The position numbers and the translations under genes were made by a program. The notes beneath the pieces are model-generated. The model saw nothing but the letters and a program-made list of their open reading frames with translations. It was not told where the DNA came from and made no database searches. Below are positions 1 to 14,407 of a DNA stretch of 64,000 nucleotides, in pieces (position 1 is the stretch's first letter; each line of letters begins with the position of its first letter). Source of the stretch: Drosophila pseudoobscura (Eukaryota; Arthropoda; Insecta; Diptera; Drosophilidae); NCBI RefSeq assembly GCF_009870125.1, contig NC_046679.1, forward strand, positions 21,762,001 to 21,826,000. Direction: 5' to 3'.

Positions 1-3000
1 TGGTTAGCATGCCATCGGCCTCGATGGGCGGCACGACGCGACCACGCGGCAGCAGGCGTCCCGCCTCGACCAGCATGAAGCTGAAGAGCTCGGCAAAGGA
101 AAGCAGCGAGGACTGTGTCATGGGACTGAGCGGCTGCAGGATTTTCTGCTGCATTGTCAGGGCGTACGACCAGAGCTCTATGCAGCGATCAAAGCGTCCA
201 GCGTCGGCGTAGTGGGCACCCCTACGAATGGAAACAAAAGCTGTAGCATAGTCCAATCTTCAGTCGAGAGATCCGTAAACCCACCTGAATCTGATGTAGT
301 AGCTGGTGTCTGGATGAGTGGGTCCCAGGATGCGCTGGCGAATGACCAAGGCCTGCATTCGCATCTCATCGGGATCGAGCACCATCTCCTCCAGCTCCTC
401 CACGTTGGTCACCTCACGCACCATCTCGTAGGCGGGCACTGGCTCTTGCACCTTCTTCGTCAGCGGCGGTTCCACATTGCGCTCCTCGAGCGCTCGACGC
501 CACAGATTGAGGGCCGCGGCCATGTCTCGCTTTCTGTCCACATATGTGGCACCGAGCAGCTCCAGGGCATGTATCCGCGACTCACGGCTAACGCAGGGCA
601 GCGTGATCAGGTGCTCCACAATGGGCATGTGGCCGGTGACACTGGCCGCCAGCAGCGGCGTCATTCCGTAGTAGTCCACATCCATGGTGGCGCCGTGCTT
701 CAGCAGCAGCTGCAGGATCTGCAGGGAACCCGATTCGGCGCAGTCGTGGAGAGCTGTGTTTCCCTTGACGCTGCATCGGTTGACATCCGCATTGAGCGAG
801 AGGAGGTACTGGGCGATGCGGTAGTGTCCCTTGTAGCAGGCGATCATCAAGCAGGTGTGTCCATGGCGATTCGCCACCTCAAAGTCTGTCCAAAAGAATA
901 GCAAGGGATTAGTACTTGCCAGGAATCTTTGCGCTCTATATACTCACCCGCTCCATGATGTACCAGATACTTAACGATCTCGTAGTGTCCGTCGAAGCAG
1001 GCGGCCCTCAGGGGCGTTGAGTTCGTTCGCGTCGTACTGTTAACATTCGCCGCCCTGCGGACCAGCATCTTGACAATGCCCAGGTGTCCGGCGGCGGCGG
1101 CACACCACAGCGGCGGGGCATCCTCGATGGGCTCACCATCGAAGCTCACGGATCCCACCTGCTCCACATTGGCGCGACACTTTGTCAATAAATATTCTAC
1201 AATATCGTAGTGTCCATTGCGGCAGGAGATGACCAGCGGTGTGGCTCCGTTCACTTTCGCCGATATGAGGCTGCCCACCTCGCTGGAACTTTTGTTGTAC
1301 AGGGTGGCCTGCAATCGACAGAACAGACAAAAAAAAACGATAGTTAGTTGCCGGTTTAGGTAATCAGTTGATTTATGATTAGAACTTATTAAAAAATCCA
1401 TTTAACCATTTGCGGTGCGCTTTGTGCTGGGGGGAAACCCAATAAAGTGAATGTCTGTTTGCAAGTCTTTCAAGAGCAGTTCAGGGTCGGGTTCGGGGTC
1501 ATATCAGAGAGTTTTCTTAAGTTTTGAAATGAAAGTGTTGTTTAAAGAACAAATAGGCTGGTATTAGATACTTTTCGGGCCAAGATAGGAACAATTAAGT
1601 ACATTTTGAAGCTCTAAATATGAAATAAATAAATAAAATACATTTCTTTTAAACATAAAATGTTGTTAAATCAAATATTTTCATATGAAAGTCAAAATAT
1701 AAGTGAAAAGAATTTTGTAATTTCCACTCTCGCAGCTAATCTATTGCGAGAGATTTCATCTATATTAAATCTATAGTATTTACATATTTTCAATAAAAGT
1801 TTATAAGGGAATTTTTTCTCTGGTTGTATGATGATGAAATCTGGTTTGTAGGCTCGTACCATTCTAATCAATATTTTGATTATAGAAAACCGCCTTCGAA
1901 GCGGAATTTGAATCTACACTTAACGTGTTTCAAACGGTATCTATATCTCAAGCCTGTTCCATGATCAAAAGAGATTCCGATAATGACAATAACAATCCCT
2001 GAGTATTGTCCACTTACAGTTCTGTAAACATTTGCTAATCGCATCAGCTGCTGTGTGTGCTCTCCCCACCAATACCCTTCTGCTTATCAGCTGTTGGCTC
2101 TGTTATTTGTATCTGTTTAAACATTGACATTGATACAAATCCTAATCTCCATTATGAACGATTTAATAAATGGTAGAAAAAGAGGAATAATAATTTATAA
2201 TTGCTTCGAGACGATAATAAAGTCAACATGTGCTGGGGGGATTGAACGGATCGGTAGAACCCGAGCGAAACGATAACGAATGGGTGGGTAAGACACACAC
2301 GAACAGAGTCAGAGATAAGGCGAGAGTAAGAGAGAGGGAGATGGAGAGTAATCAGCTGAGAACTAGCTGTTCTATAGGGACTGTTGTCGTTGTTCTTGGG
2401 TGTCGTCGTCTCGCATGCTAATTATTTTTTATTTTATTTTATTTTATAGGTTTAGCTGCGGTTGCGCTGTTGTTTTTTTTTCCTATTTGCTCTCATGCCA
2501 ATTTCAAATTGAAATTCATTTATGTCAAACGTGTTTCATTTTTCGCTTTATGCTAATTATGATGTTTGCCCGCGCGTGCAAAGGGGTGGAGGTATGGGAG
2601 CGGGCCGTGAATAGATTAAAGATACATATGTATGAATGGGTGATAAAACAGCAGTTTCCATATAATTTTTCAAATATTTATTTATGAATCTCTGCCCAGA
2701 AGTTTATAATTGAAAAAAAACAGGAAAACAAAGCATGTTCTTTGGGGAATATCTCCTTATCTCATCCCTTTTTGAAAGTATTTTCGTTTGATTTACATCA
2801 AAGTGGAAGAAAAAGTGTAGACCCCTGTTGTATTGATGCGACACACGATCAGGAAAGCTTTCACTTTCCCAGGGACTCCAACTTTAAGGAAACGGAAACC
2901 CTTGACTAAAGCAAAACAAAAATCTATCAGCTCCAATTGGAACATTTCCACCGAGACGACATGCGTTGTGCTCCAAAGCAGAAGTTCAGGCACTGGCGAA

Positions 3001-6000
3001 AAAGGAGATAAGCGGCAAGTGGAGCGGAGACGAAGGCAAAGAGCAGATAAAAGATGCCAACTACTGTTACGATAAAAAGGGGGAGAGGCAGGGGGAGCAC
3101 CGGCGCAAAAGACCTTGTGAATGGCGTGCGATGCTTCTAGTTTATGCTATTTTTGTTCTTCCATTTCCTTCACGCTTTCTTCTCACAGTAAGCACTCTCT
3201 CTCTCTCTGTCTGCTTGCAGCCATCCGAAGCTCTCTTTCTAACTGTTCTTGCCAAAGGCAGGGTCTACTAGTGTTGTGGTGAGGTCCCCTCTCGCTTTTT
3301 TACTTTCTCTGCAAGCGGAATATGCAACTATTATTCTACCGCTCTCTCGTACACTTCGCCTTGGCTTTACTCTCTCTCTCTTTCTCTCCGTCTCGAACAG
3401 TACTGGTCAGACACCTCTCTGTTCTCATAACAGTTCTTTCGTCGATGCAAATACTCAGAAGAAGCTTTCGTTGACTTCCTGCTTTCTCTCCAAAGCATTT
3501 ACTTTTTGGCATTACGCTTTGTCCGATCTTCAAAACGACGTCACACGACGGCACAGCAGCGGCATTCTTTGTCTTAGCCCCTCTATGCCCCCCCCCCCTG
3601 CTTTTTTCACACCCCTCCTCGCCTACAGCAATGAAAGCCTCGTGGCGCGTGACAAGCAAAAAACGACCAAAAATATAGAAGGAAAAACAAAAACAAATTA
3701 AAGAAACACATTTTTGGCAACAAAATAAAGCGGAAAATTTATCTTCAAAATAAACGAATATTGAAAAGTCTTTTGGGCCAAGGAAAAGCGCAGCAGAGCA
3801 AACGCAAAACGTAAATTGAACAATGAAAATTACGCATTTATTTTTGGCTGCAATTAAGCGAGAAAGGAAAAATAGTGGCAGCTAGAAGATACCCTGTAAA
3901 CAGGTGTTATTGGTGTTATGTACATATATCTCACAGTTGTTTTCTGATTGTATTGATTTTAGGTTATATAATAGACTTTTGCCTACAGATAAGCAGATAT
4001 AATTCTATTAAGAATCAATTTACTGTTATACAATTTTCAGGGAAGCAAGTAACGCTTTGGATCCTTTGAAGACTACAGTGAACCCCATTGCACACTCCCC
4101 GTAGCCACCAACAGTAGTGGTGGTCCCATCCGTCGAGTCACCTTCCATTCCATTTGTGGCTACTGAACTTTTCGCTTTCATTGACAGGCGGTGTATGCCC
4201 CAAAGGGGGATCTGTTGATCATCATCATCACCATCAACAGCGGCAACAGCGGCAACACCAGCAGCAGCTGTTCGTTTTCTTCCCCTTCCGCGTTCTGCTC
4301 AATTATGATTCAAGCTCCGACTGCGATGAATCAGCCTTAGTCACTCCCTCTCCTCTCTCCACCCGAAAGCAGGGTGAGGGGTGACCTTGTTACTTAAGCC
4401 CGGTGCCGAAAAGCTTCAAACGAAATGAAAAGTCAATCTGACAATGGCGGAGGGGCGGCCCCTGTGGCACACAAAGCAAATGGCACGTAACCTAGAGGGG
4501 CGGCCGGGCGGCGGATATGGCAACGGATAAGGCAAAGGAGAAGACATATAGCTGGAAAAAATCAATCAATTGTGTACAGGTTGCTCGGCCCTATGCTATA
4601 ATAGATATGACCCCAACGATTCTGGTTCAGTGGCCCCAATTTCCATCCAAGCAATTGGGCATAGGAAATGATGGGAAATTCTTCACTTGGGATATTCACT
4701 TTCATTCAATTATGATAAGTAGGCGGCTGTTTAGACGGAATAATAAGCAACGGTGGGAAAATGCCAAGCAGATAATTGCATAGAATAAATACAAAACATT
4801 TAGGGGACAAAAGAGTTCAAAGGAGTTTATTATTCCATAAGAATATAAGATTGTATTACATATACGTGTATCTGTAAGTATTTTCTATACCCTAAGCATA
4901 AGCATTAGAGAATACTCGAATGTTTTAATTCCAATAGAGAATAGGTCATTAGAATATAGACAAATATATGCATTAAATATTTACTATATTTACTATAATG
5001 CAATGAAATATATTCTATAAATATAATTGCTTTCTCTACTGTTAAGGCAATATATTCTATGAGAATTGCACATTTCTGCCGCTATGCCACGTGTGGGGTA
5101 ATATTGGTCTACATATATTTATAGATTTCCCAATTCCCAGTCTGAATTAGCCATCTAATTAAATAAGACAAAATCCCTTTCTATGACTAATTAACCGTGA
5201 ATATTTAGAAGAACTTTCCCAGAATTCTTGTTTGCTTTCCCATTGAGACTCACCAGAAATCCCCCAAAACTCAGTAAAGTTCCCCCCCTCAGATCGAAAT
5301 GAATGAAAACAAAATTTTGAACGGGTAGGGGGGAGAAACGCAATAAGCCAAGTAAATTTATGACTTAATTTCAGCGAAAATTGTTTCTTGCAAACGAAAA
5401 CAAAAGCACAAAATTTCACTTCCCGAAAATGGGGGGAAAAAAAATGGAAATTAATTTTCATGTTCATATGATTGTTTGGCAAATTGTGAAAATGTGTAAA
5501 CAAGCAGCGGAACACACGATTTCCGACTGAAAGGTTGTGCGATCTCTCATATGTATTTTTTCTGAATCGAAATCAAAATCCAGAGGAGAGTGGAAGCACC
5601 TTGAGCGCATTTTACCGCTATGAAACAAATGTCAGCCCGCAAAACGCGGCCTAAACACAGCAATTAACTAGAAAAAAACAGCAACAGCAACAACAAAGAG
5701 ACAAATTTTCATTTCCGTGTAATAAACAATAAACACCACTTTCCATTGTTGTTGTGTGAATTGTTGGTTTTGGTGGTTCGTTTCTCGCTTTTTGATCAAT
5801 TTTTCAGCTGTTTGCCCCCCCACTGGATCTCCGAGCACACACGCATAATTTATTATAATTTTGACATTGAACGAGTTCAATGTCGAGTCGATGATATGCA
5901 CAAGCAGTAGACAAACGCTTTGCTTTGGATTCCAATTCCAATTCCAATTCCGATTCCGATTCAAGTTTAGACTCCGCTCAGACGTCGCGGTCTTGGTCAT

Positions 6001-9000
6001 CCAACTTTTGGTTCAATTTGGGATGGATGCCGTTCGACCATTCCATCGTTCCGCCGTTCGCTGGCCGTGCTCTCTCGCAGCTCGACATTCAAATCAGTCA
6101 AGTCCCTGTCCCCCCCATGCCCCCATCCCCCCGTTCAATCTGTTGCTGACTCAAATTATTTGGTTTATTTGTTAGCTAAGCCATGACAGTGTCGCGGCTG
6201 CGCAGTCCGCTCAAGGGTGCAGACAGCGGGGGAGCAGCAGAGCAGCACAAACAGAGGCAAAAGCGCAGCAGCACGGCCACAAACACAAACACCAGTGCTG
6301 CCATTTTAGAGTCAAATCTAGCCAAAGATCAGAGCAAAAGCCGAAGTAACAGTTAAATCTGGCTATTTTTCACATAAAAGTCGACTGTTTTTAGCCACAG
6401 ATCTGGCGGTTTTAAGAGGCGAAATGGGAGAGCTTACCATTCTAGGCTCTAAATCAGTTCCCAAATAATGCACAACCATATTCGTTCTGATTGGATCTAC
6501 AATAATCTAACAAAAATTCCCATGACAATCGCTATAGATAGATAAGTTCCGATTGATTCAAGATAAGACGACAATCATGGAGTTTGATCATGTTATGATT
6601 GATGTTATTTACCACCAACCATGATAATTCTATCTAGATATTTTTGAAATTAGAAGAACATTTCTCTTATAAGTATAAATCAATAAATATACCTAAATTC
6701 AAAGTATGCAATTATAGGTTTCAGCAGGTTTGATATTAAATATAGCATAGAATATCAAAAGCTTGAATTGTTTGACCATTTTTTAAAATTTAGCTGTTTT
6801 TGTTTAGCTATTTTGAACGATAGATTCAACTCCAATTGGCATCACTGCCGCTTTTTGAGGTCAACGGTGCTTTTAACGGAGCATCCGATGAGCAGCAGCG
6901 TCATTCGGTGGCAGAGGCGGTAGTCGATGGGCGCAGAGGTGAAAAAAAAACTCGTTCAATGAAAGGGTTCACATTAGAGCCCGGCAGACAGGCAGAGCCA
7001 GAGGCAGGGTCAAGGTCAAGGCTGTTTGGTGGAGGTGGGGTTTTATGGGTGTGTGGAAAAATACAAAATCAGATAATGATATGGAAAATTTGACTATCTT
7101 GAACTTGAATGCTATTCAGCTTCTTCCAGCCGGAGGCAACAGACATTCAGATATATCGATGGTGTCTATGCGACAACAAAAACACAGATAAAAGATAGCC
7201 AAGAAGTCTACCAGCCAGAGGCAACAGACATTCAGATATATCGATGGTCTCTATGGGAAAACAAAAACACAGATAAAAGATTACCAAGAAGTCTACAGAT
7301 AAACCACTGTATAAACAAAACTCTGGCTCTTTAGATTTACGATTCTATAAGTATTTCATAAATACGGTTTACGGAGAGGCCTTTCATCTTTGCTGCTTTC
7401 GTCCTCCTGTGTTGTTGTTTTAGTTAATCGTGCGATGAACTTGACAAAGCGGGAAAACAAGGAAGAAAAGCAGGGAATGCAGTGCTACCAAAAGGTCAAA
7501 GACGCCAATAGCCTTGCAAATTTCAATGGCTATAAAGATTGTATCTGTAGATATCATGAGGGCAGCCACTTTACAGAAGATCTCAATAGATCTCCTTTAT
7601 GATTCGAAAAGCCACAACTAAAGGCTTTTCCCCATATTGCTAAAAGTTAGGAAACTCCTATCTCAAAGGCTTCTTTAACCGCTGTATAAATAAATTATTG
7701 ATCATGATCAGCATCAGCTTACAGAAGCTGCTTCTTCTGCTTTTTCGTAGAACCCCCAAATAGTAAGAACAGTGTAGATGTCTAGGTATACGAGTATATC
7801 AATACTTCAATATATGTACATAAATCAATATGGATCTGGTAGCACGCGTAAGAATTTGGACACGTTCTCCCCTCTCCATTTGTATTTGTGTCCCCGCCAC
7901 TCGCCTTGTTGATGGGCTTTTGGGATCGTAAATAGTTATGATGTGCGATAAAGTTGCACTGAGCGAAAATTCGTAGCGTAATTGTTTCTGCCTGTCAGTA
8001 TTTATTTTCTAGGTTACTCGAGTCACAGTCATGGCTAATTGCGCGGGTTGTTAAACTTCAAATCCGGATGTCACCTTCAAGAAAATACGTATTATTACTT
8101 TTTGAATGATTTTTGTTGTCAGTTTCTTTGTTTTAGTTTTTTCCCTGGCGGCAAAATATAATGTGGTTGACACAGCGACTGTAGTGTGGAAAACGTATTT
8201 CTGTGGCAAGACTTTTAATTTATACTTTAATCAATATAAATTCAGATCTATTTAAAGTTCTGGGCGTTGCTATGATGCAATCCCCTTCTGTTAAAACACA
8301 CTCGCAAGAGACTGAAAAATGGTTAGCTTAATTAAGAAGTTCTAGTTTTGAAATTAGGCAACTTGTTTTAGCACTTCCCAAAGCCCAAAGTTTTCCAAAG
8401 TTTCTCAGTTCTTAAGAATTTCTCTCAGTGCAATCAGTGAAACAATAGATTTTCGAATTCTTACATTTCAGGGTTTTCGCTATGGGAAGATATGCGTATC
8501 ATAAACATAAAGCCAATGAATGCAATCATTATCGGAGGAGGAGACGGCGGGAAACCATAAGATCTCCATCTCTTTTCCTCTACTGGCGGTTTCAATTCTT
8601 TGTTTATCTTTTGTTGCCGTTAATTGCTGTTCCTCTCGTCTTCTTCTTGGGGCTCGGGTTCCCTTCGTGTACTCAATAGCCACAGATGCTTGACTCTACC
8701 ATATCGTATGTATTCAGTAAATATTCTCGTACTTACAGACCCCAACGCAGCGTGTGTATGACAAAGACAACATCAGCAGAGAATTGGAGTCAAAGTAAAC
8801 CACCACCAGACGGGCAAGATTGGCTCTGACCTTACACACACACAGATACTCTCGTACTCTCGCACTCACACCACTGAAAACTAATAATCAAGAAGCAGTT
8901 AAATGGCAAACAAGTAGAAAAAGAAGCAGCGGTCTCCCCCCAGAGCCCCCACAGAGCACCAAGCGCCAACTCAGGCACTGACTCAACGCGCGGTTCGAAC

Positions 9001-12000
9001 TCAAACAAAAAACAAAGAAAAACAATGCCTCAAAGACTAGTTTGAAACGAGATTTAGATACCCTAACATGAATTATCCCGAAACAGATCCCAGTATAGTA
9101 GAGTCTATTGGCTCCTTGCTCCCTACATGGCTCCCATGGCTCCTTTGCTCAAAGATTTATTTTTCGTACACTGAAAAATAAAATTCCCAACATCGCTTCG
9201 AACGACAGATTTAATATATTCCCATAATAAAGGAAAAAGTACAAGTTACCAAAATTGTACATAAGAATGCCATAAAATTACGCTTATAAAAATAAGCCAA
9301 AGTTATAGAACATTTTTTAAAATATTAAATACAATTGTCTTTGAAAAAGGTGATGAAATAACTCTTAAAACAGCAGTAAACTGCAAAGATACTCCTGTGC
9401 CAAGTCTTACTACGAAATCAGGCAGGAATATTCTAGAAAAAATACGATTGACTATTTGATTGATTGTTTTTTAAAATTCTAAGTTCATAGTGCCTACGGC
9501 TAATTCTTAAATTACTAATTGTCAAGTTCAATTTAGATCAATTTAGACAGGATGATATTGATATTGAGCTTGATAGGCAAGTAAACAGACTTCGCTAGAT
9601 CTACTCTATCAAAAGAATAATAAAGTGCAGTCGGACTGTACATACCAAAGATGATCCCTTTTTCTATAAAAAATCACAATACCCCTCTCTGCAAGAGTGC
9701 ACTCATACACAACGTATTCGCATTTTGAGGTTACCCCAACAGCAAGCAACAAATTGCAAGGCACAAGAATCACAGCCTCAACCCAGAAAACAAATTTAAA
9801 AAAAAAAACAGCTGTTGACCAACTAAAAGTCGGTTTTGCGGCTTTTTTTGCATACAACTTTGAGAAACTTTGCAAAGTCAAGAGAAGAAGAAAAATGAGA
9901 CTGAAAGACAGAAAACAAAAATTGTACATCGAATTATCTTTAATGTTATGCCTTGGCAAATGTTTTGAAAACGCTCGAAAAACGATCTGCCGCCTGATTG
10001 GAGTGTGTTGTGTCTTGAGAAAACGATTTTCATGAATTCAAATGGATTTGATTTTCGGACTTTTGCATGTAATTAAAAAACCAACACCAAAATTTAATGA
10101 GTCTTACTAGAGAATAATTAATCAGTTTCGGTTAATTGCTAATCATTTCAAGGCTTACAAATGATTATGAACTGGAATTGTTGAGGCGCCCCCCAAAGAT
10201 GATAGTCAATGTCCAATTCTTTGCATGGATTTAGTCGCTTCCAGAGAAATGCCATATCTTATCTAGCCAGATATTATATGATTGATTGATGCATAACTTA
10301 AGGGCCACTAACATAAAAAAGATAACTTAAAACCAGCTAAAAGCTATATAAAAGTAAATGATTTATTGGTCGTTAGTGAGAATGAAAGGGAAGATGCCAT
10401 TCCAGGGACAGACATTGTGTTACAATGTTCCTCAAGAATTTTTTCAATTAGCTAATGATTATATAATTCCCTATATCTCTAGTGGATTTAGAGGTAAATT
10501 ATTTTCTGTTGGAGTCTGGAAATTATTCTACCTAGATCATTGAACTTTAATCGCTGGATCCTAAGCTTAAGCGTAATAAATTTAATTATAACCAGTTTCG
10601 AGTACACGTAAGCGAACCTTTAGAGTCTTGATCTTGATCAAAAAGGTTGAATTTAAATGAATTAAAATACTCTTAATGGATACAGATCGTATTCCTATAC
10701 CCAACATTAATTTCCATCTGCTCTAACATCGATCTTTTTATGGGAGGTATCCAACCAGAGAGATCTTTGTTGAACTTCGTTGAACTACTTCTCAGATACC
10801 TTCCGTCCCCCCTCCCTGCGAAGCCTCATCAATCATTCGATCTTAGATCTTAGAGCCATATCACGTACGGCTAAGAAAACCAAACAAAATGGGGAAAAAA
10901 CAACGAGGAAGAACCAAGAAATATTTTGTTGTGTGTACTCAACATAAAGTGGCACTCCAACATCGAGTACATCGTGGATGATCTCTCCTCTCGCTCTCTC
11001 GCTCTCTCGCTACGAAAGGCGTTTCTTGTGGCAGTGAGAGAGAGAGAGGGTCTGGGGGCTGGAAGTTTCTTATTTTTGGAACAAACATAAACAACACCGA
11101 GAGCCAGAAAAACCAGTTCTATGAGGTGGGGGCTGGGGGCTGGGGGCTGGCTAGAACATGCTGCACGTCGAACCAAGCAGGTTGCTTGGCTCTCCCTCTG
11201 CCCCTTCCACTCCCCTAGCATATGTATATGGAACATTGAGTGCAGTAGCCCCCCATACTTGAAGCTATTTTTGGGCAACTTCAATATCCCATCCACTCAC
11301 GATTTATATTTATTTATTCCTTTGGAGGGGGACAACACTCCCATACCCCGTGCGTCGCTCTTTCCTCTAAATAATGCTCACACCCCATAAATGACACATT
11401 TCCAGGGTCGAGAGACAGACCCGTCAGTCAGGAAGTTGAAAGAAAAACGAGAATACAGTGCACGATCGAAAGAGTGAACAAAAAGGGAACACAATTCCAA
11501 ATTGTAATCACGTTTCTTAATGTGCTTTGTTTTTACTTTTCAAAGAGGTCTTAGGTCTTGGGACCCGAACGCACGAAAATTTCGGCTGCAGGCAAGCCAG
11601 ATCTTGAGACTTCGGGCGACTATAAGCGGTTCTGCCTTGTGTTAGCGCTGTGAAAGTTATCCCCACCTTAATGATAAGCTGTTTTAGTGTTTGCCAGGCA
11701 GATTTTAATAGTTTTACGATAGAAATGATGTCTTATTTTGTTCAAATTTTGATGGGTTATGTAGTACAGAGATCTAAGATGTTTGAAAAGGTTCTTTATA
11801 CATATAAACATCTATTCAAAACTATAATCTCTTTGAACTCAACCTCTAGTGAGTGTCCACTGTGGTGGGCCTGTGGATGGGATGGCCGAGCCGAGCCGAG
11901 CCTTCCCTCAACTTTCGTGTGATCGAACGCTTTCAAGGATAATTGTCAACACGGCAGCGTCAGAACGAAGAACAAGAACCACAAAAGGTAAAGACAAAAA

Positions 12001-14407
12001 CCCGAATGGAACGAACGGCTCTTTGTTCTCTCTCTCTCTCTCTGCCGCTCCTGCTGCTGCTGATGCTTCCTCCTCCTCTGCCGATCATAATAATAAGCAA
12101 AGTGCGTTCGCCTGGTGGGCGTTGCTGAGGGGCATGGCACCGGCTGAGGGAAAATCAAAGAGAGAGAATCGAAAAGCTCGTCTCTGGGCAAATGACAGAC
12201 GCGACGCGGAAGTGAATTGTGATCAGACCTGCCCCGGGCTCGCCGACGACGTGATTTCCAGCTCTTAAAATTGGCCCGTTCATCAGTTATTAACGTGTTC
12301 AGCCCAAATACAAAAACAACAGCAGCGAAATAAAATTGCTAAAAATACCTGCTACGCATTTGGAGCAGTCAGCAACAACAACAACAACAGCCGCAACAGC
12401 AGCAGAAATAAAAACCCAAAGCGAATACGAGTATTGTCTCCACTGATAAGATAAGCCCAGCCAAAGGAAATGATTCAAAGCCAGCGGGGAGGGAAAATGC
12501 AAAACAAACAGAGAGAAAACCCCAGGGTACCGTTTCTTGGTAAATTTCAAATGAGCGAAGAGCACGCTCTGTGGTGGTTCTAACTTGTGGCCCACCACTG
12601 TCAAAGCAAGCTCGACTTTTGATAGACGAATGGGGAATACAGTGGAGGCTCCCTTGAGGGGGAATCTATGTGAAAAATATATTCCAGAGAGGCCCCGAAT
12701 CCAAATGGAAGACATTTGTATTTAATTGACACTTTTTAGAAAAAATAAAATACTTAATGGATATAATTCCCTACAAACTAAGTGATTGTGGTGACTAAAA
12801 GGGGCCTGATGTGTTTACAATATGCTAAACACCACTGTGCTCGTAAGTGCATGGGCATAATGGAGACGAGAATAAATTACGGTCAATATTCTCCCTATCG
12901 ATTTCCATTTGCAGCTCAGAATAGCTCCAGCACAGCTCATTTGCAAGTTTTCCAGCGAGTGAACTACATGATTTCCATGTCACGTATAATTTTTTGAAAT
13001 GTCAGACAAGCTCAGAGAATCAAATGCTGCCCCAGCCACACTTATCATCGCAGATACACAGGCAGGCACACAGGCCACACTTATCATAAATATGCACACG
13101 GCGCAGGCACAGTCACAGTCGCAGTCGCAGTCACAATTATTCAACAACACCCATCCCACACAGTGGGGGCTAAAACGTAGCTGCTTCAATGCAACAGCGC
13201 CAAGTGCAGCAGGTTTTCTGCCTCTGTTTCACTTTTTCACTCAGCGTATGGTGTGTGCCAATGTCAATCTGGCTCTCCAGCCATAGGCCACACATCCAAG
13301 GTAGATCCAGGCCCAGGCCCAGACCCAGGCCCAGACGCAGACCAAAGCTTAAGAACTTTTGTTATGCAAAAAGCGTGCCTCAGCCCAAAGTATTGCAGTC
13401 GCAAGCAAAAGTTTTCAAGCTTCGGTACTCCCACAAACACGTTGCTCGGTTGCCGGGCGGGCAAACATATGTACATATATATGTTATTTGTTATTGTTTG
13501 GCGCTAGAGCAATGCATTTGGCCGGTTTAGCGGGGAAAAAGGGAAAAACAAATCAAACTAAAATATTAATTCTGGTTTCAGATCTACAAAACGATATTTC
13601 CGGCAGCTTCTGGTTTATATATTTTAAAAGTTAAGTAAAATGACTACTTTTTATATTAGTGGAACTACCAGATTAGGCAAATTTGCAAAAAGAAAACCTG
13701 CTAAAATTAAAAACCTGTCCAGTGCACATGCTCAAAAATTAGCATATCACCAAATTCACGCTGAGTTGTTCCTCAGCAACAAAACTGAATATTACATATT
13801 TATAATATTGCGAATGGAACACCCGTTCTATCAAATATGTTTTAAATGAACACCAGGAATAAATTCTGGGTTATATTACGTGTGTTTGCACACAGATTTT
13901 AATTCCAGCTAGCTGATTTTTTGCCCGAGCTACACGATTGCCTCTCAGTTCAGGGTTTAGAAGTGGTAAGAAATCTGCATAGAAGTTACCCATTTACATA
14001 TTTTAGCTTCTTTCCAGCTAGATTTTAATGTTCGACTAGCCATCACATCACTGTGGGCAGAACATGCGCGTGTACGCTTACCAGCCAGCCAGCGCGAGAG
14101 AGAGAGAGGGAGTGGGAGAGGAATTATGTGTGACTTGGTGAGAACTTTATTGATTAGTCACAAGGCTAACACCAGCTGAGATTTCCACACAATAAAATAA
14201 TTTGTTGTTAATATTACTGCTGCTGGCTGCAAGAATTGGAAGCTGTTCAGCTGCCTCGAAGCCCAGCATTTCCACCCACTTATCAAGCACTGCACACAGC
14301 GTGAGAGAGAGAGAGGGGCGTTTTTCTATGAACACATATGAACTCACCTTCAATTGGGGCAGATTATTATCGCGGGCAGCATTAAAAACAATGAATTTGT
14401 AATCCAT
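1..14407 (-). CDS. Fem-1: Fem-1 homolog, ankyrin/TPR substrate receptor of a cullin-2 ubiquitin ligase (3' end off-window)
   Basis: Coding exons, read on the minus strand: 14407-14348 (20 codons, starting MDYKFIVFNAARDNNLPQLK), 1308-948, 885-285, and 221 to the left edge. Phases are 0, 1 and 2 and join cleanly at GTGAGT, GTGAGT and GTGGGT donors. About 414 residues are visible; the family is about 600-650 long. The N-terminus carries tandem ankyrin repeats (NGATPLVISCRNGHYDIVEY, NSTPLRAACFDGHYEIVKYL, HGHTCLMIACYKGHYRIAQY, GNTALHDCAESGSLQILQLL, GMTPLLAASVTGHMPIVEHL), followed by a helical TPR-like part (ALELLGATYVDRKRDMAAAL, AHYADAGRFDRCIELWSYAL). The sequence resembles vertebrate FEM1A/C more than FEM1B. 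Family role (known): binds C-terminal degrons and links them to CUL2 through a VHL box, which would lie beyond the left edge. Only the off-window end is unknown; the first exon is assigned from frame and FEM1 N-terminal similarity. Confidence 0.93.
2425..2447. repeat. (TTTTA)n pentanucleotide tract
   Basis: Four to five TTTTA units followed by TAGG, inside the Fem-1 first intron. Confidence 0.8.
5929..5963. repeat. (ATTCCR)n hexanucleotide tract
   Basis: Three ATTCCA units, then two ATTCCG units and a partial unit. It lies in the Fem-1 first intron. Confidence 0.85.
7126..7295. repeat. 85 bp tandem direct duplication
   Basis: Copy 1 is 7126-7210 and copy 2 is 7211-7295. They abut exactly, and I count about six differences. 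Each copy contains ATATATCGATGG and an ACACAGATAAAAGAT stretch. It sits in the Fem-1 first intron and has no coding content. Confidence 0.93.
11127..11152. repeat. (GGGGGCT)n G-rich minisatellite
   Basis: Three to four GGGGGCT units give runs of five G on the plus strand, a possible G-quadruplex sequence. Confidence 0.75.
13306..13340. repeat. (GGCCCA/GACCCA)n hexanucleotide tract
   Basis: Imperfect six-base repeat in the Fem-1 first intron. It creates a meaningless Pro/Gly/Arg open frame, so no gene is called. Confidence 0.8.

Larger units (their letters stand above)
1309..14347 (-). other. Fem-1 first intron, about 13 kb, no coding sequence recognised
   Basis: This spans the donor after the 20-codon first exon and the TTGCAG acceptor before exon 2. 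It is AT-rich with many simple repeats and several short open frames of biased composition, none of which I recognise. It holds an 85 bp tandem duplication at 7126-7295. Long first introns in Drosophila often carry enhancers, but none is identified here. Confidence 0.8.

Noticed and set aside
8986..9002. GGTTCGAACTC, a tRNA B-box-like word
   Set aside because: No A box or foldable acceptor and anticodon arms at the right spacing on either strand.
12999..13530. Overlapping frames rich in Gln/Ser and Pro/Gly/Arg
   Set aside because: Produced by CAGTCG and GGCCCA simple repeats.
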